Positions 18,301 to 25,865 of a stretch of 41,105 nt of DNA are shown piece by piece. The stretch comes from Extibacter muris (GTDB lineage Bacteria; Bacillota; Clostridia; Lachnospirales; Lachnospiraceae). The translations under genes and the position numbers were made by a program. A model generated the notes under the pieces. That model was not told where the DNA came from and did no database searches. It saw only the letters and a program-made list of their open reading frames with translations. Positions within the stretch are counted from its first letter, which is position 1; each line of letters starts with the position of its first letter. Location of the stretch: NCBI RefSeq assembly GCF_004345005.1, contig NZ_SMMX01000025.1, forward strand, positions 1 to 41,105, written 5' to 3'.

Positions 18301-18473
18301 TGCCCGGACAAATAGGTTCGTATCTGCGGGATGTTGGCATATAACTCCTGAAAAAATGCCTCCCCCATTGTTCTTTTCCAGAACCTCAGCTCCTCTATGT
18401 TAATCTTAGATTCGGTACATTCCATATCCCGGAAGCTCCGCTCCCACAGATAAGTTTCTCTTTTATCTCTCAT
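15348..18473 (-). CDS. lanM: Class II lanthipeptide synthetase LanM
   Basis: About 1041 residues, the usual LanM length. It should dehydrate Ser/Thr of the precursor and join them to Cys as lanthionine rings. The N-terminal two-thirds is the DUF4135 dehydratase with kinase-like features: SHRGGKSVLKISL then VIYKPHSLENE (about 245-275), and GTNDIHSENII with VLVDLENIM (about 334-360). The C-terminal third is the LanC-like cyclase. Its zinc ligands are Cys at about 912 in AWCHGAGG and the Cys-His pair at about 960-961 in CLCHGTMGN; MSHGNAG lies between the dehydratase and these. All expected catalytic motifs are present. An upstream in-frame GTG two codons earlier is possible, but AGAGG is five bases before the ATG at 18473. 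The gene is GC-rich, unlike the precursor and kinase genes before it. Confidence 0.96.
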   Translation of the reverse strand: MRDKRETYLWERSFRDMECTESKINIEELRFWKRTMGEAFFQELYANIPQIRTYLSGQDYEDVSGNYARVIADSGIAKDELPEETVLFSAKYEDENFMQFYMPYLAAGVTKLKELIACSDICSPGVYEQYLLSLLARLQKICIRTLIHELRRSKSEGELEGKDASEEYEYFAGKVIDEEWRGRLCGKYPVLDRSVGEAVAMSAELYAEAVNRLREVADEVTERICAGKTFTHITGIEGDIADSHRGGKSVLKISLDNGMTVIYKPHSLENEKVFQELLQSLGEKCGVDMYRMKRVEGAGWGFSECVERKECTCQEEMERYYRRMGVCIFAFYLLGTNDIHSENIIAHGEYPVLVDLENIMSAPEAFEPSDIIEKVQMFLHTSVLYSGVLPSCKWMQDGGNVNVSGIGGKGGSRMPFKVPRVVNGRTSDMQIQYVHPVLGSDDNTPVLQGMPSGPERYLVYITAGFRAAYAWAAHNKKELAEWTQPLQHVESRYLLADTQRYVMCQNSSYHPALMTDGARRQIYLYTMWYGRDIESDRDRRIVEWEVRDLLKHDIPFFYFISSEKNLYHADGNRLEGYFPSTSYDMLLEKIGSLNDSDMSNQLELIEMTIVLQSHVENELMNGEAKEYGSCVEEFDSAGKEKLLELAAGIGKRLLAGAVDFVNDDKGWYMACVTTDGSLSWMIQPADMYLYSGIMGIAVYFHLLFKYTGEEKYGRAALQLDRQLFAYTDRMRASGTDELATGIYNGESSIVYGYLYLYKAAGKEEYLEYARRHGEIVARCVRKDKNFDLLDGLAGAVHAFLLLYRCTEEGTWLTAAEEAACRLLEAAIEAGEGLCWKNGLSEAALLGMSHGNAGIMTAFAALYEASGRQEYLDASRQSFLYEDACYDSSLKNWTDFRAKEGVDRRQADTVAWCHGAGGILLSRIMASKSTAGVLEDILEPDMKRASDKLVEKCVREGMCLCHGTMGNLLMLQEYCKYIKNETAERYKWKNVQYVYEKLKGGLSHLLPQERYNPGLMSGYAGIGYALLCIYDEELADVLCLEV

Positions 18474-18500
18474 AAGCACCTCTTGTATATTAATTGTACA

Positions 18501-18541
18501 TTTCTTAATTTAAGAAAAGGTAAGAGCATTAAGCTCTTACC
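18501..18541 (-). terminator. Stem-loop between precursor and lanM (partial terminator / attenuator)
   Basis: A perfect 9-base stem GGTAAGAGC / GCTCTTACC with a 5-base loop lies at 18519-18541, seven bases after the precursor stop codon. On the minus strand it is followed by TTTTCTTAA and then a second palindrome, TTTCTTAA-A-TTAAGAAA (18501-18517). Hairpins in this position in other lantibiotic operons let most transcripts stop after the precursor and a few continue into the synthetase; the same role is inferred here. Confidence 0.7.
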
Positions 18542-18547
18542 CTCTTC

Positions 18548-18700
18548 CTAACTACAGCAAATCAAAGTAAAAAAAGATGTGCATCCTATTGACCATGTAG
18601 AATATGGTACGCCAATTTCTTCGTCAACAAGCCTCTGTACTTCTTCAAACTCATGAAGTAAGTCACCAGATAATTCAATGTTTCTGTCTTCAATATGCAT
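18548..18700 (-). CDS. lanA: Lanthipeptide precursor peptide, lacticin 481-like core
   Basis: 50 residues, a very short gene that is easily missed. The ATG has a strong AGAAGGAGG seven bases upstream and lies 23 bases after the kinase stop codon. The N-terminal 30 residues are acidic and Cys-free, as in LanM leaders (MHIEDRNIELSGDLLHEFEE, then VQRLVDEEIG). The C-terminal 20 hold all three cysteines (40, 48, 49) and most Ser/Thr: VPYSTWSIGC then TSFFTLICCS. The T-x-S-x-x-C and CCS parts match lacticin 481-group cores. By analogy, rings would be Thr35-Cys40, Ser37-Cys48 and Ser42-Cys49. There is no GG/GA/GS cleavage site. The base composition is about 35% GC by my count, far below lanM. Position between GHKL kinase and LanM makes the identification strong; ring pattern is inference. 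Confidence 0.88.
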   Translation of the reverse strand: MHIEDRNIELSGDLLHEFEEVQRLVDEEIGVPYSTWSIGCTSFFTLICCS

Positions 18701-18723
18701 TTTTCATCCTCCTTCTAAAAAAT

Positions 18724-20028
18724 CTATAATCCATTCTCAAAGAATGTAATTACCACTGAAAATATATCCTCTGTATGATTATATGCCACCTCTCCTTCAT
18801 ACTTTTCTACCAATGCCTTTACAGACTGCAGCCCAAGTCCATGTATCGATTTGTTTTCTTTTCCAGTTATATACTTTCCATCCTTAACCAAAATTTGTTT
18901 TTCTACACTATTTTCAATCTTTATTATAGATAGTTGTTTTTTTCTTTTAATTGTTATTTGTATCCACTTGTCTTTTTCCTCTATTTTCTCACAAGCTTCA
19001 ATAGCGTTATCAAGAAGATTAAATAATATAATACCCAAATCATTTTCATCCACATATTCATATGGAGTTGTTTCGATATCCGTTGAAAATGTAATATTTT
19101 TACGATTTGCCTCGTACCCTTTTATATTAAGCACTAAGTTTAGTATCTGCGAACCGCAATAAGTATAATTACTTAATTCGTCCATTGGTGCAACAATATC
19201 TTTGAGATACTGTTTGGCTTTAGCATAGTCCTCACATTCAAGATAATTTTCTAAAAGTATCATATGATTTTTAAAATCATGATAAATATAACGGCTATTC
19301 TCATATAAATTAGAGAAATTATCGTAATTTTTCTCTAACAACTCATTTTTTATTTGTATCATTTGTGATTGAGTTTTTAAATAAATACTTTTTAATTCAA
19401 TAGCCATTAACGCTATGAGTATAACCAAGCATGTAATCACAAATAAACTGTCACCTAAATTATTAGTTGTACTACGGTCAAATAAAGTAGTTAAAAACCA
19501 CCAGCCCCAAATACAGCTTATAGTTCCAAAACCAAATAAAATCCCCTTGTAATCCTCTACCTCAAATTTAAATTTTTTAGTATAGAGCAAAAGCAAATAA
19601 CAAATTAAGCATAAAAGAACTCTAGATATAGCATAAATACAAATTCTTTCTGCACTTACCGCAAAATAAACTTTATCCCAAAAGTTGTGGCCAAGAACAC
19701 TTATTGCGCACAAAGATAATACTAAATCTAATAGTGTAGCAAGTAATAGAGTATCAAAAATGAATACAAAGCTTAACAACGCTTTTTTCCTTCTACGTAC
19801 GAACATCGCTAACCATATAATAATAATTTCTGCCCCTAAAACAAGTACAGAAAAGAATGCTGTCATTTTATTCCAGCATATAAGCAAAGCTATCAGGCAT
19901 GTACACACCACAAAATAACTTTGATGCCTCCCCACGACTTCCCCATGGTAGATCAGCTTATCACAGGCCCAGAAGCAAACGCCGATCTCTGCCAGCGCCA
20001 GAAAGAACTGCAGCATTTCCACAATCAT
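18724..20028 (-). CDS. AgrC-like GHKL sensor histidine kinase
   Basis: 434 residues. The N-terminal 190 or so form six or so membrane helices typical of peptide-sensing HPK10 kinases. A coiled linker follows, then the phosphoacceptor box in YIYHDFKNHMILLENYL (about 256-272) and a GHKL ATPase domain with NLLDNAIEAC (N box) and HGLGLQSVK (G box). It would sense an extracellular peptide and phosphorylate the LytTR regulator. The start ATG at 20028 overlaps the regulator stop by four bases (ATGA), with GGGGAG seven bases upstream. From about residue 40 to the end the gene is very AT-rich (22% GC in 19561-19620), while its first 40 codons are near 53% GC, a sharp break within the gene. Confidence 0.93.
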   Translation of the reverse strand: MIVEMLQFFLALAEIGVCFWACDKLIYHGEVVGRHQSYFVVCTCLIALLICWNKMTAFFSVLVLGAEIIIIWLAMFVRRRKKALLSFVFIFDTLLLATLLDLVLSLCAISVLGHNFWDKVYFAVSAERICIYAISRVLLCLICYLLLLYTKKFKFEVEDYKGILFGFGTISCIWGWWFLTTLFDRSTTNNLGDSLFVITCLVILIALMAIELKSIYLKTQSQMIQIKNELLEKNYDNFSNLYENSRYIYHDFKNHMILLENYLECEDYAKAKQYLKDIVAPMDELSNYTYCGSQILNLVLNIKGYEANRKNITFSTDIETTPYEYVDENDLGIILFNLLDNAIEACEKIEEKDKWIQITIKRKKQLSIIKIENSVEKQILVKDGKYITGKENKSIHGLGLQSVKALVEKYEGEVAYNHTEDIFSVVITFFENGL

Positions 20029-20750
20029 ATATGCTCTCCCCAATACTGGTTGATCCGCTGTTTAACGGACTTGACGTTAGCTCTGCTTATCTCCATAACA
20101 TCGCCGTTGTCCATATGTACTTCATTCCTGATGATCTTGTCTATGCGCTCTATGTTTACAATACTGCCCCGTTCTATCTGTATGAAGGAAGAACCTTCCA
20201 GCTCCTTAAGGACTTTTTCCAGAGTTGTCCTTTTCTTGTGGACGCCGTTGTCTGTGACGATGACCGTATTCTTTCCTTCTTTGTACATGCGGATTATCTT
20301 CGGATGGTCTATCTTTTCATACCTGATATTATTGTGTATAACGAGAAACTGGTCTGTCTTGTTCTTCAGGTTATTCTGAATCTTCTCAAGAACATACGGC
20401 AGCGTCGTCTTCATCTTGCTTTTCAGTATATACTGGTATGCCTGAATGCTCAAGTCATAACTGTATATGGCAAATTCGGGATGTGACGTAAGGAATACGA
20501 TATACGCATTCTCTTGAATCTTCCTAATATATTTAGCCAGTTCTATGCCGTTCACTCCCGGCATCTCGACATCCAGCAGATACAGGTCGTACTGTCTGTT
20601 TTCTTCCAGTACATATCTCAGCATTATAGGCTTCGTAAAACACTTTACGTTGTCAGACTGTTCCTGATTTTTGCCCACTTTATCCAATACGATCGTGTGC
20701 ACCAGTTCCACGATTTGAGGATTGTCATCCACAATAGCTACTCTTATCAT
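20025..20750 (-). CDS. LytTR-family response regulator
   Basis: 241 residues. The receiver domain starts MIRVAIVDDNPQIVELV, with acidic pair Asp8/Asp9 and phosphoacceptor Asp in LYLLDVEMPG near residue 59. A LytTR DNA-binding domain follows (HNNIRYEKIDHPKIIRMYKE ... FIQIERGSIVNIERIDKI). This is the AgrA/ComE class, which binds direct repeats about two helical turns apart. It is translationally coupled to the kinase by a 4-base overlap and lies 18 bases after the 185-residue protein gene. The direct repeats at 21360-21390 upstream of the operon are its candidate binding site. Confidence 0.94.
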   Translation of the reverse strand: MIRVAIVDDNPQIVELVHTIVLDKVGKNQEQSDNVKCFTKPIMLRYVLEENRQYDLYLLDVEMPGVNGIELAKYIRKIQENAYIVFLTSHPEFAIYSYDLSIQAYQYILKSKMKTTLPYVLEKIQNNLKNKTDQFLVIHNNIRYEKIDHPKIIRMYKEGKNTVIVTDNGVHKKRTTLEKVLKELEGSSFIQIERGSIVNIERIDKIIRNEVHMDNGDVMEISRANVKSVKQRINQYWGEHI

Positions 20751-20768
20751 ATTGCTTCTCTCTAACCC

Positions 20769-21326
20769 TTATCTTTTTATCGTAAAATAGCGGTTCCGGC
20801 GCATATCCCAAAACAGGGAACGGCCGTCCCGTATGGTAAGACGGTACTTGTCCTTAGGCACAACATTCTTATTGACGTCCAGCATTTTGCCGCTGTAGTA
20901 ATAATACATCCCGTCTTTTCCATCATTTACCTTCTCTATTATATCATCTATTACTTCATGAATCGACATTGAATGTATATGAGGATTCCATCTGCCTATC
21001 ATGCTCCTGACCTGGCTCTTATTGGCCTTTATGACGGGGCAGTCATCGTACAGCCTGATGAGCAGCTCCTCTTTATTCATATCCAGCACTTTTATGACAC
21101 GGTCAAATAAACGCCTGTTATCTTCATAGTCGTTTCCCTGTTCCAGATACACCTGCATATGCGCCAGCGACTGCCGCACATATCGTTTGTCACCGCTGAC
21201 CAGATATTTTTCATAGAGCCAGCCGATACTGTCTATGAGCACTTCGCCTGTCTCAAGCCCTTCCTTCTCCAGATTCATTACGGCCAGCCGGATAGTTTCT
21301 GCGTACTCATTCGTGTGTTTAATCAT
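20769..21326 (-). CDS. Unknown protein, first gene of the lanthipeptide operon
   Basis: 185 residues; I do not recognise a family. It is predicted soluble with no signal peptide or membrane helix. The N-terminal 100 residues look all-helical and could be a helical-repeat fold (segments EYAETIRLAVMNLEKEG, RYVRQSLAHMQVYLEQG, NRRLFDRVIKVLDMNKEE). The C-terminal part is basic and aromatic, with GMYYYYSGKML, YRLTIRDGRSLFWDMRR and a final NRYFTIKR. It lacks helix-turn-helix, immunity-lipoprotein or protease motifs that I know. The ATG has GGAG three bases upstream. It heads the operon with the two-component system, so a regulatory, self-protection or leader-processing role is possible but unproven. 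Confidence 0.6.
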   Translation of the reverse strand: MIKHTNEYAETIRLAVMNLEKEGLETGEVLIDSIGWLYEKYLVSGDKRYVRQSLAHMQVYLEQGNDYEDNRRLFDRVIKVLDMNKEELLIRLYDDCPVIKANKSQVRSMIGRWNPHIHSMSIHEVIDDIIEKVNDGKDGMYYYYSGKMLDVNKNVVPKDKYRLTIRDGRSLFWDMRRNRYFTIKR

Positions 21327-21341
21327 TCACTCCGTCCCCGT

Positions 21342-21390
21342 CTTATACCTCTGTTTTCTTGCATATTAGTAAATATATGTGCATATTAGT
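21342..21390 (-). promoter_or_regulatory. Candidate LytTR binding site and promoter of the lanthipeptide operon
   Basis: TGCATATTAGT occurs twice in direct orientation (21360-21370 and 21380-21390), starts exactly 20 bases apart. On the minus strand the nearer copy lies 12 bases before a -10-like TATAAG (21342-21347), so it covers the -35 region. This is the layout of AgrA/ComE-type activated promoters, with a weak -35 replaced by activator sites. The divergent XRE gene could be controlled from the same region. Confidence 0.55.
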
Positions 21391-21447
21391 TATTTCATAT
21401 TTTTACAAAATATTGTTACACTAATCCCAAAAGCGAAAGGAGCCATC

Positions 21448-21783
21448 ATGGAAGAAAAAATCGGATTAAGAGTAAAGCAGGCCAGATTAGATGCCGGGCT
21501 TACTCAGGAAGAACTTGCCGAAAAAGCAAACTTGTCTTCCAGTTTTATCAGCCGTCTGGAAAATGGAAAGATTCTTCCCAGTGTCATGAAGCTTCATATG
21601 CTGGCCGATATATTAGATGTCGGGCTGGAAGATCTGCTCCGCGACTTTTTTCGTCAATCAGGCGGGCCTTCGGATGCGCTTACAGAACAGATCTTGTATC
21701 AAGTAGATATGATGACTGTTCCTGAAAAACAATATCTATTGGCATACGTCGAATTATTTCGCAACTTTATAGGAAAAAGATAG
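21448..21783 (+). CDS. XRE-family helix-turn-helix regulator
   Basis: 111 residues. A SinR/Xre-type helix-turn-helix occupies the first 65 (GLRVKQARLDAGLTQEELAE then KANLSSSFISRLENGKILPS). A short helical C-terminal part (about 75-111) may mediate dimerisation. The ATG has AAAGGAG five bases upstream; the frame continues upstream but without a ribosome binding site. It is divergent from the lanthipeptide operon, sharing a 121-base promoter region, and could be a second regulator of it. A bidirectional terminator follows at 21857-21892. Confidence 0.85.
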   Translation: MEEKIGLRVKQARLDAGLTQEELAEKANLSSSFISRLENGKILPSVMKLHMLADILDVGLEDLLRDFFRQSGGPSDALTEQILYQVDMMTVPEKQYLLAYVELFRNFIGKR

Positions 21784-21856
21784 CATGTTTAGGGAAGGAT
21801 TTGTAGAACTGTCTTTAAATAGCATAGTTTTGTCCTCAAACAGGAGAATATAGAGT

Positions 21857-21892
21857 GAACAAAAAACAGGCACATATGCCTGTTTTTTGTTC
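21857..21892. terminator. Bidirectional terminator between XRE regulator and GH13 gene
   Basis: Perfect 16-base arms GAACAAAAAACAGGCA / TGCCTGTTTTTTGTTC with a 4-base loop, T-rich on both strands, eight bases past the stop codon of the convergent GH13 gene. Confidence 0.9.
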
Positions 21893-21899
21893 GTGTATT

Positions 21900-23957
21900 C
21901 TATTCCCCCTGTCTTTCTTCCACGATCGTCTCAAGCACAAGGGCGGAATGTGCCCCCATGTTGACGACGAGCTCACCGTCAACAACAAGATACTCTTCAT
22001 ATTCTGTGGTATGACCTTTGGTGTATGAGTAGATGAGCCTTCTCATCCGGCATTTGGCTGGTACTTCTGCCCTCCAGACCGGCACGTTCACTTCCGTAAG
22101 TTCACTTCTGTTATTGATGATTACTATAATCTGCTCTTCCCGGAGGAAGCGGCCGTATGCCAGGACATTCTCTGCCCATGACAGCATGCTCAGCGATCCC
22201 GTCCGCAGTGCTTTGTGCTCTTTGTGTATACGTATCACTTCCTTATGGAAAGACAGCATCTCCTTATCTTCATTACCCCACGGATACGTACGCCTGTTGT
22301 CAGGGTCTGTGAATCCGCAGACTCCGGCTTCATCCCCGTAGTATATGGTCGGTGCCCCGGTCCAGGTCATCTGGATCACGACCGCCTCACGCATGACAGC
22401 CGTATTGACATATGCCTCCGCTGCCTGCGGACCCAGCTTCTCTACTCGGCCAACCATGTGGTTCGTCCTTGTCAGGAACCGGGAATGGTCGTGGTTGGAC
22501 AGCTCGTTCATAGCCACCTGAAGAGACGGCGTAAGCATATTGGACATGTGGTGTGATATAGAGCCGACAAAGTTGTCCGCATTTCCCGACAGCTCTTCCC
22601 GTGCTTCGTCACTGTGCTTTTCCATCCCGGTCAGGAACCATGTGACCGGCTCCATAAATGCGTCATAGTTCATGACCGTATCCCACTCGTCACCTCTGAG
22701 CCATTCGCTTGGATCGCCATAGTGCTCCGCAAGTATAAGGGCGTCAGGATTGGCATCTTTCACCGCCGTCCGGAACTTCTTCCAGAACTGATGGTTGTAT
22801 TCATTGCTCCGCCCCAGATCCGCCGCCACGTCCAGACGCCAGCCGTCTACATTGTACGGAGGCGATACCCACTTGCGTCCGATATATAAAATGTAATTTT
22901 CCAGTTTTACAGAATCTTCATAGTTCAGCTTCGGCAGGGTATCGTGTCCCCACCATCCATCGTAATTATGATTGTACGGCCAGTTATCCGGCTCCTCTTT
23001 GTAGAACCTGAAGTAGCTCCTGTACGGGCTGTCCGGAGATACGTACGCCCCCTTGGCGTAATCATCCTGGGCTTCATATATCCTTTCCCTGTCCATCCAT
23101 TTATTGAATGAACCGCAATGGTTGAACACCCCGTCCAGTATAATCTTCATTCCCCGCCTGTGAAGTTCTTCCACCAGCCGTATGAAAAGCTGGTTGCTGG
23201 CTTCCAGGTTCCTGCGGTCGGTCGTGCGCTTCTGGTACTTGCTCGCCTTAGAGTTATCGGTCACGCCTTCGGGCAGGACCTCTCCTCCATCTTCCAATAT
23301 CACCCCGTAGTGAGGGTCGATATAATCATAATCCTGAATATCATATTTATGGTTCGACGGCGATACGAACAGCGGGTTGAAGTACAGCACCTCGACTCCG
23401 AGCTCCTGCAGATAATCCAGCTTATCCATGACCCCTTTCAGGTCTCCGCCATAAAATTCCCGTACCCCCATCGTATCAGGGTACTTGTTCCAGTCCGTGA
23501 CCTTGCGGCTGTAGCCTCCGATATAGAAATATTCATTTGACTCTACGTCATTGGACTTATCTCCATTATAGAAGCGGTCGGTGTATATCTGATACATCAC
23601 GGCTCCCTTGGCCCAATCCGGTGTAGAAAATCCCGGTGCTATAACAAAATCATAAAATTCAACAACCTCTTTTGACACACCACATCTGTTGTAAAAGCAG
23701 ACTTCTTCACCAGAGCGGATTTCAAAGCAATAGTGGAAACGCTCCTCATTCAGCCGCCAGCTGATAGTGTAATAGTCGAACCCGCCCCTGGTATCCTCTA
23801 GCTCCATTTCGTAACCACCGACTCTGGTTACGAGGCGGACACTGTCCACATCATCTTTGGCTGTCCGGAACCGGAGCGTCACCCTCTCATTCTCCGCCGG
23901 TTCGGGCGGACTGACATAGCTCGCGGTTCCATCACAAAACAAAGCTTGTTCCTTCAT
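21900..23957 (-). CDS. GH13 alpha-glucan hydrolase (cyclomaltodextrinase / neopullulanase-like)
   Basis: About 685 residues with no signal peptide, so cytoplasmic. An N-terminal immunoglobulin-like domain (about 1-120) precedes the (beta/alpha)8 barrel, which starts DWAKGAVMYQIYTDRFYNGD. The conserved GH13 regions are DGVFNHCG (region I), GWRLDVAAD with the nucleophile Asp (II), LILAEHYG with the acid/base Glu (III) and ELSNHDHSR (IV). A beta-rich C-terminal domain closes it. The N-terminal domain and region III sequence suggest the cyclomaltodextrinase/neopullulanase group, acting on imported maltooligosaccharides. A TTG three codons upstream is possible; the ATG at 23957 is preferred, with AGAGG eleven bases upstream. 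Single-gene unit with its own terminator. Confidence 0.92.
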   Translation of the reverse strand: MKEQALFCDGTASYVSPPEPAENERVTLRFRTAKDDVDSVRLVTRVGGYEMELEDTRGGFDYYTISWRLNEERFHYCFEIRSGEEVCFYNRCGVSKEVVEFYDFVIAPGFSTPDWAKGAVMYQIYTDRFYNGDKSNDVESNEYFYIGGYSRKVTDWNKYPDTMGVREFYGGDLKGVMDKLDYLQELGVEVLYFNPLFVSPSNHKYDIQDYDYIDPHYGVILEDGGEVLPEGVTDNSKASKYQKRTTDRRNLEASNQLFIRLVEELHRRGMKIILDGVFNHCGSFNKWMDRERIYEAQDDYAKGAYVSPDSPYRSYFRFYKEEPDNWPYNHNYDGWWGHDTLPKLNYEDSVKLENYILYIGRKWVSPPYNVDGWRLDVAADLGRSNEYNHQFWKKFRTAVKDANPDALILAEHYGDPSEWLRGDEWDTVMNYDAFMEPVTWFLTGMEKHSDEAREELSGNADNFVGSISHHMSNMLTPSLQVAMNELSNHDHSRFLTRTNHMVGRVEKLGPQAAEAYVNTAVMREAVVIQMTWTGAPTIYYGDEAGVCGFTDPDNRRTYPWGNEDKEMLSFHKEVIRIHKEHKALRTGSLSMLSWAENVLAYGRFLREEQIIVIINNRSELTEVNVPVWRAEVPAKCRMRRLIYSYTKGHTTEYEEYLVVDGELVVNMGAHSALVLETIVEERQGE

Positions 23958-24001
23958 GCAACTCAATTCCTCTCTATATTATATAACATATATTTTTTCC
24001 T

Positions 24002-25849
24002 TTATGCTTCAGATACCTCTCCTGTGAATAATGACTCGAATTCATCCCTTGATATTTTTTCTTTTTCCAACAGCAGTTCTGCACATGAATGCAGCACATC
24101 ATCGTATTTCTTGATGATGCTTCTTGCCCTTGTGTAGCACTCGTCTATAATGCGCTTTACTTCCTGGTCGATTATCGTGGCAACACTCTCTCCGTATCCT
24201 CTGGAGGCATGGGCCAGGTCACGGCCGATAAATACTTCATCGCTGTCATCATCGTAATTGACAAGGCCGACCGTCTCGGACATGCCGAACTTCGTCACCA
24301 TGGATTTCGCCAGGCTCGTGGCCTGTTTGATGTCCTGTGACGCTCCTGTCGTTATATCGTCAAGGACCTCTTCCTCCGCAACCCGGCCGCCAAGCGCGAC
24401 CGTGATGTCCTGGAGCATCTTTCCTCTTGTATTGAACATCTCGTCATTTTCAGGGAGGGGCATCGTATACCCGCCTGCTCCTCCGGTCGGTATGATCGAT
24501 ACGCTGTATACCGGCCCCACGTCGGGCAGAACATGGAACAGTATCGCATGGCCGGCTTCGTGGAACGCCGTAATCCGTTTTTCTTTTTCGGATATGATAC
24601 GGCTTTTCTTTTCCGCACCGATACCTACTTTGACAAATGCTTTTCTAATATCTTCTTGTTTCAGATAGATGCGGTTTTCTTTTGCCGCGATGATTGCCGA
24701 CTCATTCAGGAGGTTTTCGAGATCTGCACCGGTAAATCCCGCCGTAGTCTGGGCAATCTGCTTTAAATCTACTTCTTCGCTGAGCGGCTTGCCTTTTGCG
24801 TGCACTTTCAATATGTCTTCCCGGCCTTTGACGTCCGGCCGTCCTACCATGACCTTCCTGTCAAAACGGCCCGGCCGCAATATAGCAGGATCCAGTATGT
24901 CGACACGGTTGGTCGCAGCCATTACGATGATGCCCTCGTTCACGCCGAATCCGTCCATCTCTACAAGCAGCTGGTTCAGCGTCTGCTCCCTCTCGTCATG
25001 TCCGCCGCCCATGCCGGTACCCCGCCGTCTGGCTACCGCGTCGATCTCGTCGATAAAGATGATGCAGGGGGCATTTTTCTTGGCCTCCTCAAACAAGTCG
25101 CGGACGCGGGATGCGCCGACGCCTACAAACATCTCTACGAAGTCAGACCCTGATATGGTGAAGAACGGCACGCCCGCCTCTCCGGCCACCGCTTTTGCGA
25201 GCAGCGTCTTGCCTGTTCCCGGAGGGCCTACGAGGAGCACACCTTTCGGGATACGTGCCCCGACTTGGATATATTTTTTGGGGGACTTGAGGAAGTCCAC
25301 GATCTCCTCAAGCTCTTCTTTTTCTTCTTGAAGCCCCGCAACCTGAGCAAATGTTATCTTCTTATCTGTATCCGTGCTCAGCCTTGCACGGCTCTTCCCA
25401 AAGCTCATAGCCTTCGCATTGGCCCCGCCGCCCTGGCGGTTCATCAGGAAGAATATAATAAATATGCCTCCGAACATGAGCAGCATAGGTACGATCGTAG
25501 TTGTCAGCCAGCTGTCCTGCGGCACGTCCGGCATCTCATAGTCAATCCCTTTCTCCTTCAGGTAGCTCTGGATCTCGTTGACATCCGACACATAGTAATA
25601 TCTTACCTCGCTGTCAGAGCTCTTCTTGTCTTTCAGCTCTATCTCTACCCGGCCCGTAGGAACGTTTTTATTCTGTGACACGACTACAGATTCTACGTTG
25701 TCTTTCACGATTACCTTCTGGAATTCCTTCCAGGTCAATTCTTTTTCTTTCTGGTCGAACTGGTTGGTGAACCATAGCGCCGCAAATAAGAACACGACAA
25801 AAATAAGCAAGGTTACACCGCTCAGCCCTCTTCCTTTTTTCTCGTTCAA
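24002..25849 (-). CDS. ftsH: ATP-dependent zinc metalloprotease FtsH
   Basis: 615 residues; membrane-bound AAA+ protease for quality control. Two transmembrane helices (about 11-27 and 115-136) flank an extracytoplasmic segment. The AAA domain has Walker A GPPGTGKT (208-215), Walker [11 protein letters not shown] and the SRH region. The zinc site is HEAGH (430-434). The start codon is TTG, with AAAGGGG nine bases upstream; no better ATG is available. It follows hpt by 16 bases, the standard tilS-hpt-ftsH order. Confidence 0.97.
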   Translation of the reverse strand: MNEKKGRGLSGVTLLIFVVFLFAALWFTNQFDQKEKELTWKEFQKVIVKDNVESVVVSQNKNVPTGRVEIELKDKKSSDSEVRYYYVSDVNEIQSYLKEKGIDYEMPDVPQDSWLTTTIVPMLLMFGGIFIIFFLMNRQGGGANAKAMSFGKSRARLSTDTDKKITFAQVAGLQEEKEELEEIVDFLKSPKKYIQVGARIPKGVLLVGPPGTGKTLLAKAVAGEAGVPFFTISGSDFVEMFVGVGASRVRDLFEEAKKNAPCIIFIDEIDAVARRRGTGMGGGHDEREQTLNQLLVEMDGFGVNEGIIVMAATNRVDILDPAILRPGRFDRKVMVGRPDVKGREDILKVHAKGKPLSEEVDLKQIAQTTAGFTGADLENLLNESAIIAAKENRIYLKQEDIRKAFVKVGIGAEKKSRIISEKEKRITAFHEAGHAILFHVLPDVGPVYSVSIIPTGGAGGYTMPLPENDEMFNTRGKMLQDITVALGGRVAEEEVLDDITTGASQDIKQATSLAKSMVTKFGMSETVGLVNYDDDSDEVFIGRDLAHASRGYGESVATIIDQEVKRIIDECYTRARSIIKKYDDVLHSCAELLLEKEKISRDEFESLFTGEVSEA

Positions 25850-25865
25850 TGTTTAAAGCCCCTTT

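Noticed and set aside
21327-21340. ACTCCGTCCCC next to the start of the 185-residue gene resembles the REP arm
   Set aside because: Only one arm and no palindrome; the sequence also forms the ribosome binding site, so chance similarity is sufficient.
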